A stretch of 64,000 bases of DNA from NCBI RefSeq assembly GCF_003602235.1, contig NZ_QZVS01000095.1, positions 356-64,355 of the forward strand, written 5' to 3'. Positions 33,319-41,976 of this stretch are shown here, piece after piece; within the stretch, counting starts at the first letter, position 1; every line of letters starts with the position of its first letter. The notes under the pieces were generated by a model. It was given only the letters and a program-made list of their open reading frames with translations, made no database searches and was not told the origin of the DNA. A program made the translations under genes and the position numbers. This stretch comes from Cryobacterium melibiosiphilum. Its GTDB lineage: Bacteria > Actinomycetota > Actinomycetes > Actinomycetales > Microbacteriaceae.

Positions 33319-34092
33319 CTAGTTCGGGCTCTGGCCGATGGTCAGCCAGGCGTCGGGTTCGGTGCCACGCCCGCCTGAGGCCTGCCCTCGGTTCGTGGAG
33401 CGGGCATCCTTCATCGATTGCAACTGCCGGTCAACGGCCGACTGCGTGGCGCCCGCCGACAGCTGACGGTCGAGGTCGGCGTCGGGCGTGGCGGTCGCGT
33501 CGTTGAGGGCCCCGCTGGCGATCAGGTCGTCGGTGGCCGCGGCGCGGGCCTGCATCTGGGCGACCCGGTCCCGCGCCCGGTCGAGGTTGGCACCGACGTT
33601 GCTGATCTCGGAGCCGATGTTGGCGGCGGCCTCGTTGGCCTGTACCCGCGCCCGGGAGGCGGCGTAGGTGGCCTTCATCGTCTCTTTCTCGGTGCGGAAC
33701 GCGGCCACCCGCTGCGCCAGGCGACGCTCGTTGTCCTGCAGTTGGGCCTGCTGGGTGCGCAGCGCGGCGTACTGGTCGCGCAGCGAGGCGACTTCGGTCT
33801 CGACCAGCACCCGGCGTTCCAGCGCCGTGCGGGCCAGGTCATCGCGCCCCTGGTTGAGGGCCTCCTCGGCCTGGTCGGCCAGTCGCCGGTGGCGGGTGCC
33901 CAGTTCCTGACCTTGCAGCTCGAGCCGCTTGCCGGCCGTGGCCACCTCCGCGAGTCCCTGCCGAACCTTCTGCAGCATCTTGAGCTGCTGTTCGTAGCTG
34001 TCGTCGAGGGCCTCCCGCGGGTCTTCCATGCGGTCGAGTGCCTGGTTGGCCTTGCTGCGGAACACTACGCGCAGTCTCGATGCGAAACTCAT
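33319..34092 (-). CDS. pspA: PspA/IM30 family protein
   Basis: A 257-aa coiled-coil protein that begins MSFASRLRVVFRSKANQALDR, with an amphipathic N-terminal helix and long heptad stretches (about 25-185); the C-terminal about 60 residues are disordered. PspA polymers bind and repair stressed membranes. Its start overlaps the stop of the 215-aa membrane gene (ATGA), so that protein is probably a partner. No PspBC homologues are present. Confidence 0.92.
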   Translation of the reverse strand: MSFASRLRVVFRSKANQALDRMEDPREALDDSYEQQLKMLQKVRQGLAEVATAGKRLELQGQELGTRHRRLADQAEEALNQGRDDLARTALERRVLVETEVASLRDQYAALRTQQAQLQDNERRLAQRVAAFRTEKETMKATYAASRARVQANEAAANIGSEISNVGANLDRARDRVAQMQARAAATDDLIASGALNDATATPDADLDRQLSAGATQSAVDRQLQSMKDARSTNRGQASGGRGTEPDAWLTIGQSPN

Positions 34093-34736
34093 AACTTGTT
34101 CCCTCTGTTCTGGTGGTCCAGGCTGGTCGGTCGGGACCCGAGCGGATGCGGGGGGTACAGGTCGTCGGCACCGTTCAGCAGCCGCAGCTCCTGAACGCCG
34201 GCGTCGAGGGCGGCGACCTCGCGGTCGACTTCGGCATGAAGGGAGTCGAGGGTGTCGCCGCCGAGGTCGTTCAGGCCAGCGGTCACGGAGGAGCGCAGGC
34301 GCCCGACCATCCCGGCCACCTGGTCGACCTGGCGCGTGGCGTCGGCGATACTGTTCGCCAACGCCCGGGCGTCGTGCTCGCTCTCCATGAGCTTGAGCTG
34401 GGACTCCAGCACCAGGCCCTGGCGGTGAATGCGGCGAAAGAGCTGCGGCAACTCGCCCTTCGGACCGTCGCTGCGTGCGGCCAGGGTATATGCCGCCTGG
34501 GCGCTGTCGAGGGTCTCGCGCAGTCGCACCCGCAGTTTCAGTACCTTACGCCGCGGACCGGTGCTGACGCGGGCACGAGTGCGCAACGCGGCTGACGACA
34601 GGGCCGAATTACGCCGAATGCGGCGGTACAGCATCCGTGTGATGAGGACGACCGTCACCGTGGACACGAGGCCCGTCACCGCGAGGGCAATCAGAATTTC
34701 GGCGAGCACGCTCACGTCGACCTCCTCGAGACTCAT
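34089..34736 (-). CDS. Membrane-anchored coiled-coil protein upstream of pspA
   Basis: A 215-aa protein with one N-terminal membrane segment (VLAEILIALAVTGLVSTVTVVLIT), a basic stretch, and a helical cytoplasmic domain with probable coiled coils (LESQLKLMESEHDARALANS). It is translationally coupled to pspA. I do not recognise a named family. The context suggests a membrane dock or regulator for PspA. ATG 34736 has an AGGAGG-like element only weakly, and the next possible start is a GTG seven codons in. Confidence 0.75.
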   Translation of the reverse strand: MSLEEVDVSVLAEILIALAVTGLVSTVTVVLITRMLYRRIRRNSALSSAALRTRARVSTGPRRKVLKLRVRLRETLDSAQAAYTLAARSDGPKGELPQLFRRIHRQGLVLESQLKLMESEHDARALANSIADATRQVDQVAGMVGRLRSSVTAGLNDLGGDTLDSLHAEVDREVAALDAGVQELRLLNGADDLYPPHPLGSRPTSLDHQNRGNKL

Positions 34737-34814
34737 GTCGGTGTCTGGGTGCGATTGTAGCAAGGAAGCGGTTCGCGAGGCCTGCCACCGGCCCGATCGT
34801 GCAAGGCTGGGGGC

Positions 34815-35237
34815 ATGGACCTGGAGGTATCGCCCGCGCTGACCATTCCCGAGCGCGAACTCGGCTGGCGGTTCTCCCGGTCGTCGGGGCCGGGCGGCCA
34901 GCACGTCAACACCTCGGACAGTCGTGTCGAGCTGTTCTGGAATGTCACCGAATCGACGGTGCTCTCCGATGACCAGCGGATGCTGCTACTCACCCGTCTC
35001 GAGCGGCGCCTCGTCGCCGGGGTGGTCACGGTGACCGCCTCCGAGCAGCGCTCCCAGTTGCGCAACCGGGAGAGTGCCCTGCGCAAACTCGCGGAGATCG
35101 TGGCCGGCGGGCTCGCCCCCGAAGCGCCGAGTCGCCGCAGGACGAAGCCGACCCGTGGCTCCGCCCGACGGCACCTCGCCGCCAAGCAGCAGCGCTCGGC
35201 CACGAAACAGCAGCGCCGGCGCCCGCCGTCCGATTAG
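34815..35237 (+). CDS. arfB: Peptidyl-tRNA hydrolase ArfB
   Basis: A 140-aa rescue factor that hydrolyses peptidyl-tRNA on stalled ribosomes. The catalytic GGQ is in SSGPGGQHVNTSDSRVEL (Gln29), and the C-terminal tail is basic and disordered (SRRRTKPTRGSARRHL), as needed to enter the empty mRNA channel. ATG 34815 follows CTGGGGGC. The stop overlaps the end of the convergent epimerase frame by four bases. With FBP at 26.7 kb this gives two ribosome-rescue-type genes in the window. Confidence 0.93.
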   Translation: MDLEVSPALTIPERELGWRFSRSSGPGGQHVNTSDSRVELFWNVTESTVLSDDQRMLLLTRLERRLVAGVVTVTASEQRSQLRNRESALRKLAEIVAGGLAPEAPSRRRTKPTRGSARRHLAAKQQRSATKQQRRRPPSD

Positions 35238-36288
35238 TCGGTGCGGGCGGCGAGGTAGCGGTCTTCGGCGGTGTAGTCGAGCAGGGGGCCGAAGAATGGG
35301 TCGCCTGCCCCGGGCGTGAAGCCAACGCGGTCGAGGAAGAGCAGCCAGTTGATCTCGTCGGGAATGGTCTCGGCGAAGGTGCCGACCGGAACGTAGCCGA
35401 GGTCGACGGATGCCGTGGTGTTCAGGATGATCGGCGGGCGGGCGTCCCCGGGGTGCCCGCCGAGCGACGGGTCTGCGGCCGAGTCCTGGGACTCGTCGAG
35501 AAGAATCTCCTCCCAGACGTGGTCGTACCACGTGAACTGGGTGAAGTGGGCTGCGATGGCGCGGGTGATCTGCAGGGCGGTCGGCGCGTCGGGATCGGCG
35601 CTGTTCAGGATGCGGCTGCCGGGCACGGCCGCGACCCGCTCGATGAGCGCGGCGGTGTTGACGGCCGCCGTCGTGTGGTCGATGCCGACGCCGCCGGGCG
35701 CCAGAAAGACGGCGGGACGGCGCTCGAGGGCGCGCTTGATGAACATCCACTCACGGGGGCGGGCCGCGCCCTCTCCGTGCACCGTGGAGGCGCGGATGAC
35801 CGTGACGGGCATCCGCTGTCGAGCAGCAGCGTTTCGGCGGCGACCTTGTTGGCGCCGTAGCCCTCGCGGGAATCCTGGTCGCCGTGGCCGGCACTCATAG
35901 TGGGTTGGTCTTCGCGGATCGGTGCGGTGAAGCGCGGGGCGACGTCGGAGTTCACGTGGTTGCCGTGCTCGTCGACGTAGACGGCCTTGCTCGAGAGCAT
36001 CACCGCGGATGTAACGCCCGGCAGCAAGGGGAGGAGCGTGCGGGCATCCGCTTCGGTGAAACAGAGCGCGTCGACGAGCAGGTCGGCGCCGTCGCCGAGC
36101 AGAGCGGCGAGGCCGGCGCTGTTATGACGATCGAGGGTGTGAAACCGAGCGCCGGACTCCCTCAGATCCCGCGGAAGGTGGGACTCCTGGCGGCCGGTGA
36201 TGTCCAGTTGCCACCCCGCGCTCATCAGCCGGCGTGCGGTGGCGCGCCCCAGGGCGCCCGTTCCTCCGAGAATGACGGCTCGCTTCAT
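35234..36288 (-). pseudogene. NAD-dependent epimerase/dehydratase, frameshifted
   Basis: The N-terminal Rossmann half (MKRAVILGGTGALGRATARRL, residues 1 to about 158) ends at AAETLLLDSG; the C-terminal half continues in another frame from MPVTVIRASTVHGEG. One missing base at about 35812 on the plus strand (GGGCAT-CCGC; GGGCATGCCGC restores SGMPVTVIR) explains the break. The SDR YxxxK motif would be GYGANK. Intact it would be an about 350-aa extended SDR with GGTGALG. Pseudogene or sequence error. Start at 36288; divergent from the VOC gene. Confidence 0.88.
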
Positions 36289-36326
36289 CGTTCCAGCGTA
36301 GGTGCCCGTTGCGGATGTCAGAGCCC

Positions 36327-36355
36327 TTGACAAGTTGCTTGCTTTTAACAAGTAT
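36327..36355 (+). promoter_or_regulatory. Promoter/operator region of the VOC-HxlR pair
   Basis: TTGACA (36327-36332) is a perfect -35; AAGTAT at 36350-36355 sits at 17 nt. ACAAGT occurs at 36330 and 36348, and CTTG-N7-CAAG (36338-36352) forms an inverted repeat over the spacer, so a repressor such as the HxlR protein could cover the promoter. The -10 element is weak. Confidence 0.5.
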
Positions 36356-36407
36356 GTGGGTGTGCTCGCAGATGGCGGGCCGACCCATCGACGGATGAGG
36401 AGTCACC

Positions 36408-36851
36408 ATGGTCACCAGTATTTTCGTCAACTTTTCCACTCGCGACCTCGACCGGGCCAAGGCCTTCTACGAGGGACTCGGGTGGAGCATCAACCCGAAT
36501 TTCACCGATGAGAACGCGGCCTGCATCGTCATCGACGAGAACGTCTTCTTGATGGTGCTCACCCGCGAGTTCTTCCAGACGTTCAGCGACAAGCCGATCG
36601 GCGATCCGCTCGTCGACGTGCAGGTGCAGACGGCTTTCAGCCGGGATTCCCGGGAAGAGGTTGATGAGATCCTCGAAAAGGCCATCAAAGGCGGCGGCAC
36701 CGAGCAGCGCACCGCCCAGGATTACGGGTTCATGTATTCGCGCGACTTCGAAGATCCCGACGGCAACCTGCTCAGCGCCCTGTGGATGGACCCCGTCGCC
36801 GCCGAGATCGGCCCGGAGGCCTACATGGCCCAGCAAAGCACGGACGCCTGA
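36408..36851 (+). CDS. VOC (glyoxalase/bleomycin-resistance-like) protein
   Basis: A 147-aa vicinal-oxygen-chelate fold protein of the YraH/lactoylglutathione-lyase-like type, beginning MVTSIFVNFSTRDLDRAKAFYEGLGW and ending with the second beta-alpha-beta unit YSRDFEDPDGNLLSALWMDP. Metal ligands are partly preserved; the activity is not assignable. GAGGAG stands six bases before ATG 36408. It is followed after six bases by the HxlR gene. Confidence 0.92.
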   Translation: MVTSIFVNFSTRDLDRAKAFYEGLGWSINPNFTDENAACIVIDENVFLMVLTREFFQTFSDKPIGDPLVDVQVQTAFSRDSREEVDEILEKAIKGGGTEQRTAQDYGFMYSRDFEDPDGNLLSALWMDPVAAEIGPEAYMAQQSTDA

Positions 36852-36857
36852 TCCCGG

Positions 36858-37688
36858 GTGGCCGCTCGCAGTTACGGCCAACACTCGGCGGTCGTCGCCG
36901 CCCTCGAGCTGGTCGGCGAACGGTGGGCGCTGCTCATCGTTCGCGACCTGCTCGTGGGGCCGCGCCGCTACACCGACCTGAAGACGGGGCTGCCGCGCAT
37001 CCCCACCAACATCCTGAGCACCCGACTCAAGGAATTGCAGCAGGCCGGCGTCGTGCGGCGGCTTCCTTTGGCGCACGGGCTCGGTTACATGCTCACTGAC
37101 TACGGCCGCGACCTCGAACCGGTCATCCTGGCTCTCGGGCGCTGGGGCTTTCGGGCGCTCGGTGAACGAGCCGACGGCGAGAACGCGACGACCGAGTCGC
37201 TGACGATCGACCTCCGCAGTGCCTTTCACGCGGATGCCGCCCGCGCACTTCCCGCAACGACCTACGGCGTGCACGTCGGTAACGTTGCTCTCATCGTGTT
37301 GGTCGATGCCGGCGTGCTGACGGTGCGCACTGCCGCGCCCTCCGCCGCGCTGTCGGCCCCCCTTGCGGCCGTCGGCGTCCCAAGCGTCCAGCGTGTGTCG
37401 GGCGTCACTGGAGTACTCGTTGCGGACCTAGTGGTCATGGCGGACGATGTCTGCAGCCTGCTGGCGGGTGAGTGGCAGACCGGAACCACCACCCTGCGCG
37501 TGCTCGCGGGGGATGCCCGGCTGCTGACGCGTTTCTCGGCAACCTTCCAACTCGAGCGGGAACCGGCCGCCTCGGTCGAGACCACCGCAAGCGCACTTCG
37601 GGTGAGCGTGGCCGTTCGGGTAGGCGAGACGCCCAGCCATCCCGCCTCGCCATCAGGCCGTCGCGGGCGCGCAACCTACTACATTTGA
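36858..37688 (+). CDS. HxlR-type regulator with a long C-terminal domain
   Basis: A 276-aa protein. The first about 95 residues are an HxlR winged helix (VVAALELVGERWALLIVRDLLVGPRRYTDLKTGLP), without the usual N-terminal redox Cys. The rest contains a region (about 115-235) reminiscent of the SCP2-like domain that some HxlR proteins carry, and a Ser/Ala/Arg-rich tail. It starts with GTG 36858 and is an operon partner of the VOC gene, which it may repress through the repeats at 36330-36353. Confidence 0.87.
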   Translation: MAARSYGQHSAVVAALELVGERWALLIVRDLLVGPRRYTDLKTGLPRIPTNILSTRLKELQQAGVVRRLPLAHGLGYMLTDYGRDLEPVILALGRWGFRALGERADGENATTESLTIDLRSAFHADAARALPATTYGVHVGNVALIVLVDAGVLTVRTAAPSAALSAPLAAVGVPSVQRVSGVTGVLVADLVVMADDVCSLLAGEWQTGTTTLRVLAGDARLLTRFSATFQLEREPAASVETTASALRVSVAVRVGETPSHPASPSGRRGRATYYI

Positions 37689-37716
37689 CCAGGCACCTGA
37701 CGGGACAGCTCCGCCG

Positions 37717-39229
37717 CTAACCGAGCCGGAAGGGTGAACCGAGTTTCAGCGGTGACTTGCTCTGCAGCGGCATGGGTGTTCGGTCGGGGTCGGTGGTGGC
37801 CGGTGGAATCAGAAAATAGCGGCCGTGTTTTAGGATGACCCTCCAGTGGTCGTTGTGGATGCGCAGGTGGTGGGTGGCGCAGAACAGCATTCCGACGTCG
37901 ATATCGGTTTGCCCGTTTTCGGTGGAGTACAGGTCGAGGTGGTGGGTCTCGGTCCACGACGGTGGCATCAGGCAGCCCGGCATCATGCAGCCGCCGTCAC
38001 GGACGGCCAGGGCCTGACGCTGCTCTTTGTTGAACAGGCGCAGCGCCCGGCCCACGTCCAGGGGTTTCCCGTCGAAGCTGAACAGAACCGGCGTGAACCC
38101 GCTGTCGCAGATCAGCGTCTCGATCACGGCGGCTGGCGCCGGGTCGCTGCCACCCTCGACGAATCCGTTTCCGACGACCAGCCGGCCACGGTGCCCGGTT
38201 TCCGGCGGTCCGCCCGGGTGCACGCCGGGGTGCTCGCTGGGTTGCTCGGCCGTCGCGACGATCTTCAGGGCTGGCTCCCGCACGAACATTTCGTTCGGGT
38301 TCGCCGACGCGGCCACTTTCAGCGCTTCGATCAGGAACTCGGCCCGAATCCGCCCGGTCGAGCGCGGGTCATTGATCAGTGCTTCCGCCCGGGCTTTCTC
38401 CTCCTTGATGGTGAACCGCGGCCCACCGGTGCGCGGCCCCGTCACCTGCAGCAGGAAGCTGTTATGTCTCGACAGGCTCGACAACCGACGCGCCGTTGAC
38501 GGGGTCGAGTTCGAAGTCGCCGTGCAGCATGCCGTCGGGCTTGATGTAGGTGCGCACATACTGCCGGTCGCGCATGGCTTCGGCTCGACTGGCGATACCG
38601 GCCGCGTCGATGGTGTTGCGCGCGTGCCGGGCCGCGGTCGCGGCCTGGTCCGCGTTCAGGGTGCGGCACTCCGTGATCAACCCGGCGAGGGCCTCGCGCA
38701 GCATGTCATCGGTCACGCCCTCGGCCGGCTCGCCGAGGCCGGTGCGAATTAGATACGCCGCATTCGTGCCCAGCGTGCCGTCTGCGACGGCATCTCCCAG
38801 TGCGGAGTACCACGGCGTCTCAACCACAGTGTGCGGGAGCTCGGGATTCTCCACGGCGATCAGGTCGGCTTCGAGCTGTCGCAGCCGGGCGGTCTCGGCC
38901 TCAGCGGCCATCAACCCGGCGCTGATCAGGTGGCGCTGCTCCGACCGGGTGCCGGCGCCACCGCCGTCGAGGGACTGCAACAACTCTTCCGTGCCTCTGA
39001 ACCCTTTACGGCGAGCGAGGCCGGCGGCTTTGAGCTGCCAGTCGGAGCGTTTGTGAATATTCGCTGCGGACAGGGCTTGGTAGGTTGTGGCTTCGCGGAC
39101 GAAGTGGGAGATTGCGGTGTGGGTGCGCTCCGATTCTTCATCGGATAGCTCCGCGAACAGGGCCGCGGACGGCTGACACCGGTGTAATACACCGGCTACT
39201 TCCTCAAATACAGCTTCCATGCTGGTCAT
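37717..39229 (-). pseudogene. DUF222/HNH endonuclease interrupted by a 28-nt insertion
   Basis: The N-terminal DUF222 part (MTSMEAVFEEVAGVLHRCQP, about 245 residues) runs into VVEPVET and a stop. The remainder, in a different frame, has FLLQVTGPRTGGPRFT and the C-terminal HNH nuclease (DGGCMMPGCLMPPSWTETHH, HHLRIHNDHW). Removing exactly 38461-38488 rejoins both halves in frame as NGASFLLQVTGP. Such genes are abundant in actinobacteria and are thought to be mobile-element-like. The insertion inactivates this copy. Confidence 0.87.
38461..38488. mobile_element. 28-nt REP-like insertion within the HNH gene
   Basis: The segment holds GTCTCGACAGGCTCGACAACC, close to the GGTTTCGACAGGCTCAACCACC element seen scattered in actinobacterial genomes (my recollection; not checked). 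It contains TCGACAGGCTCGA, an imperfect palindrome. 28 is not a multiple of three, and the insert brings a stop codon (TAA) in the gene's reading frame. Confidence 0.65.
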
Positions 39230-39455
39230 GAGAACAGTGTGTCAGCATCCTCCGACACTCCCCGCTTTGGCCGGCGGTGGCTGCGCGGTCTGAGGAGTGC
39301 CCCGCGATTCCTGCGGCTTTCCGAGTGCTGTGGCCAATTATTCGAAGGTAACGGGCGCCACGTCCGGGCCATCCGGGCTGCACCTAGCCTTCCCCCCGGA
39401 TCGGGGCGATGATGGCCGACATGACGGAACGGACCCTTTCACGCGGTGCCGGATC

Positions 39456-40730
39456 GTGACCCCCGCGGCCCGGCGCGTGCAGCGCATCTACCTGACCCTG
39501 CTGCTCGGAAACACCCTCGCAGCGTCGTTCATCTGGGGCATCAACACGCTGTTTCTGCTCGACGCGGGGCTGTCGAACTTCGAGGCCTTCGCGGCCAACG
39601 CGTTCTTCACCGCGGGCATGGTCATCTTCGAAATTCCCACCGGGGTCGTCGCCGACACGGTCGGCCGCAAGGCGTCATACCTGCTCGGAACCATCACTTT
39701 GTCGGTCACGACGGCCCTGTACTGGCTGCTGTGGCTCTGGCAGGCGCCCTTCGTGTGGTGGGCGATCGTGTCCGTGCTGCTCGGGCTCGGCTTCACCTTC
39801 TTTTCCGGCGCGGTCGAGGCCTGGCTCGTCGACGCGCTCACCGCGACGGGCTACACCGGCAGCCTCGAGGCGGTCTTCGGCCGCGGCCTCGTCGTCGCCG
39901 GCATCGCGATGTTCGCCGGTTCGGTGCTCGGCGGGGTCATCGCCCAGGCCACCAACCTGGGCGTGCCGTTCCTGATTCGGGCGGCCGTGCTGGTGGCGAT
40001 GTTCGTATTCGCGTTCGTCGTCATGCGAGACCTTGGCTTCACCCCGGATCGCTCCGCGGGCCCGATCACGGCGACGCGCAACGTGTTGACGCAGTCGATC
40101 GAGCACGGCCTCAGGAAGCGCTCGGTGCGCTACGTGATACTCTCCGCTCCGTTCGCCGGTGGGGTCGGCATCTACGCTTTCTACGCCCTGCAGCCGTACC
40201 TGCTCGAGCTCTACGGCGACCCGTCCGCGTACTCCATCGCCGGGTTGGCCGCCGCGGCACTCTCGCTCGCCCAGATCGCCGGGGGAGTGCTCGCACCGCG
40301 CATCCGTGCGCTCTTCGTGCGGCGCACGACCGCGGTGATCGGGGCATCCGTCGCCAGCATCGCGGTACTCATCGTGCTGGGCGTGAACCGTTCCTTCTGG
40401 TTCGCCCTCGTGCTGCTGGTGGTCTGGGGGTTCGTCTTCGCCGTCGCGACGCCGGTGCGACAGGCCTACCTGAACGACATGATCCCGTCGAAACAGCGCG
40501 CGACCGTTCTGTCGTTCGACTCGCTGTTCGGCAGCCTCGGCGGGGTGTTCATCCAGCCGGGTCTCGGCCGGGCCGCCGACCTCGGCGGCTACGGCACCTC
40601 GCTCGTGATCGGCGGCATCGTGGAGGTGATCGGCGTGCCCTTCCTGCTCGCGAGCCGCCGCCAACGCGACCCCGCCGACAGCAAGACGGCCGCAGCGGAT
40701 GCCGCGGCGCCCTCCTCCGACACGGCCTAG
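39456..40730 (+). CDS. MFS transporter
   Basis: A 424-aa major facilitator with about 12 membrane segments. Motif A is seen as EIPTGVVADTVGRKASYL; later VRQAYLNDMIPSKQRATVLSF is typical of a group of actinobacterial MFS exporters. Substrate unknown. I chose GTG 39456 (VTPAARRVQRIYLTLL); no strong binding site is visible, and longer readings have no membrane-protein character. Followed by a long palindrome. Confidence 0.88.
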   Translation: MTPAARRVQRIYLTLLLGNTLAASFIWGINTLFLLDAGLSNFEAFAANAFFTAGMVIFEIPTGVVADTVGRKASYLLGTITLSVTTALYWLLWLWQAPFVWWAIVSVLLGLGFTFFSGAVEAWLVDALTATGYTGSLEAVFGRGLVVAGIAMFAGSVLGGVIAQATNLGVPFLIRAAVLVAMFVFAFVVMRDLGFTPDRSAGPITATRNVLTQSIEHGLRKRSVRYVILSAPFAGGVGIYAFYALQPYLLELYGDPSAYSIAGLAAAALSLAQIAGGVLAPRIRALFVRRTTAVIGASVASIAVLIVLGVNRSFWFALVLLVVWGFVFAVATPVRQAYLNDMIPSKQRATVLSFDSLFGSLGGVFIQPGLGRAADLGGYGTSLVIGGIVEVIGVPFLLASRRQRDPADSKTAAADAAAPSSDTA

Positions 40731-40789
40731 CTCCCGCCGCGCGACGAAAACCTGCTCGTGCGCCCCTACGCTGCGGGCTCTGTCGTTCA

Positions 40790-40854
40790 TGCGCTCAAAA
40801 ACTGCTCGTGCGCCTGGCCTGGCCTGCCACGCGCACGAGCAGTTTTGGGGCGCA
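40790..40854. repeat. Long palindrome, second copy of the CAAAAACTGC family
   Basis: Arms 40790-40813 and 40831-40854 pair at 22 of 24 positions; the loop is 17 nt. The arm core CAAAAACTGCTCGTGCGC is shared with 28383-28442. A worn half-copy (GTGCGCCCCTACGCTGC) precedes it at 40759. It lies between the MFS and cyclase-like genes, both plus strand. Confidence 0.88.
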
Positions 40855-40932
40855 CGGGCCGCGTCTCCTCCGCACGGGCGACTCTGTCAACTCGCCTGCA
40901 CGGTGTCGCACGTGGCGGGTAGCCTGCTGGTC

Positions 40933-41976
40933 ATGACCCTCGACCCGATTCTGCTCGCTTGGCTCCTCGACTCCGACCCCGCCCTGCGCTGGCAGGTCGA
41001 ACGCGACCTGGTCGGCGCGCCAGCCGAAGTCTGGACCGCGACCCGTGCCCGGGTGGCCACCGAGGGCTTCGGCGCGCGGCTGCTCGCGCTGCAGGATGCC
41101 GACGGCCAGTGGGCGGGCGGGGCGTACTTTCCCGGGGACTTCGATTTCGAGGGCCCCGAGGCAGCGGATGACGCCGGCCAGCCGTACACGGCCACCACCT
41201 GGTCCCTGAACTCCCTGCGGGACTGGGGTGTCGACGCGAACGCCCTCGCCGGAACGGCCGAGCTGCTCGCGGCGAACAGCCGGTGGGAATACGAAAACCT
41301 GCCGTACTGGAACGGTGAGGTCGACGCCTGCATCAACGCGTTCACGCTCGCCAACGGTGCTTGGCTGGGAGCAAACGTCTCGGGCCTCGCCCAGTGGTTC
41401 GTGGATCACCAGATGACGGAGGGCGGCTGGAACTGCGAGTGGGTTGAGGGGTCGACCCGATCGTCGTTCCACTCCACGATCAACTCGCTGCGCGGTCTGC
41501 TCTACTACGAAGAGGTGACTGGCGGTATCGTCAACGGAACACCCGACGAACTCCGCGCGGCTCGGCACGCCGGCGAGGAATACCTGCTGAAACGTCGCCT
41601 GCTGCACCGCCTGTCGACCGGCGACGTCGTGGCGCCGTGGGCGCCGACGTTCGTCTACCCGTTCCGCTGGTTCTACAGCGCTGTCAACGCGGCCGACTAC
41701 TTTCGGCAGGCCGCCCTGCACGATGGCGTCGCACCAGACCCGCGCCTCGCGGACGCCATCGACCTGATCCGCGCCGCCCGTCAGCCTGACGGAACCTGGC
41801 AGCAGGAACGCCGCCACCCCGGACGCGTCTGGTTCGAGATCGACGTGCCGGCCGGCGAACCGTCGAAGTGGCTCACCTTCTACGGCACCCGCGTTCTCGC
41901 CTGGTGGGACGCCGCCGCCGGCTCAGACCCGTCGTCAGGCCCAGCGCGGTCTGACCCGCCGGCGGCGACCCGTTGA
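40933..41976 (+). CDS. Squalene-cyclase / prenyltransferase-fold protein
   Basis: A 347-aa helical protein built from alpha/alpha-barrel repeats: LQDADGQWAGGAYFPGDF, MTEGGWNCEWVEGSTRSSFH and ARQPDGTWQQERRHPGRVWF are QW-like motifs. It is much shorter than squalene-hopene cyclase (about 630 aa) and lacks the DXDD acid motif, so it is likely not a cyclase but a related fold of unknown role. ATG 40933. Its 3' end overlaps the convergent ABC permease by 42 bp. Confidence 0.82.
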   Translation: MTLDPILLAWLLDSDPALRWQVERDLVGAPAEVWTATRARVATEGFGARLLALQDADGQWAGGAYFPGDFDFEGPEAADDAGQPYTATTWSLNSLRDWGVDANALAGTAELLAANSRWEYENLPYWNGEVDACINAFTLANGAWLGANVSGLAQWFVDHQMTEGGWNCEWVEGSTRSSFHSTINSLRGLLYYEEVTGGIVNGTPDELRAARHAGEEYLLKRRLLHRLSTGDVVAPWAPTFVYPFRWFYSAVNAADYFRQAALHDGVAPDPRLADAIDLIRAARQPDGTWQQERRHPGRVWFEIDVPAGEPSKWLTFYGTRVLAWWDAAAGSDPSSGPARSDPPAATR

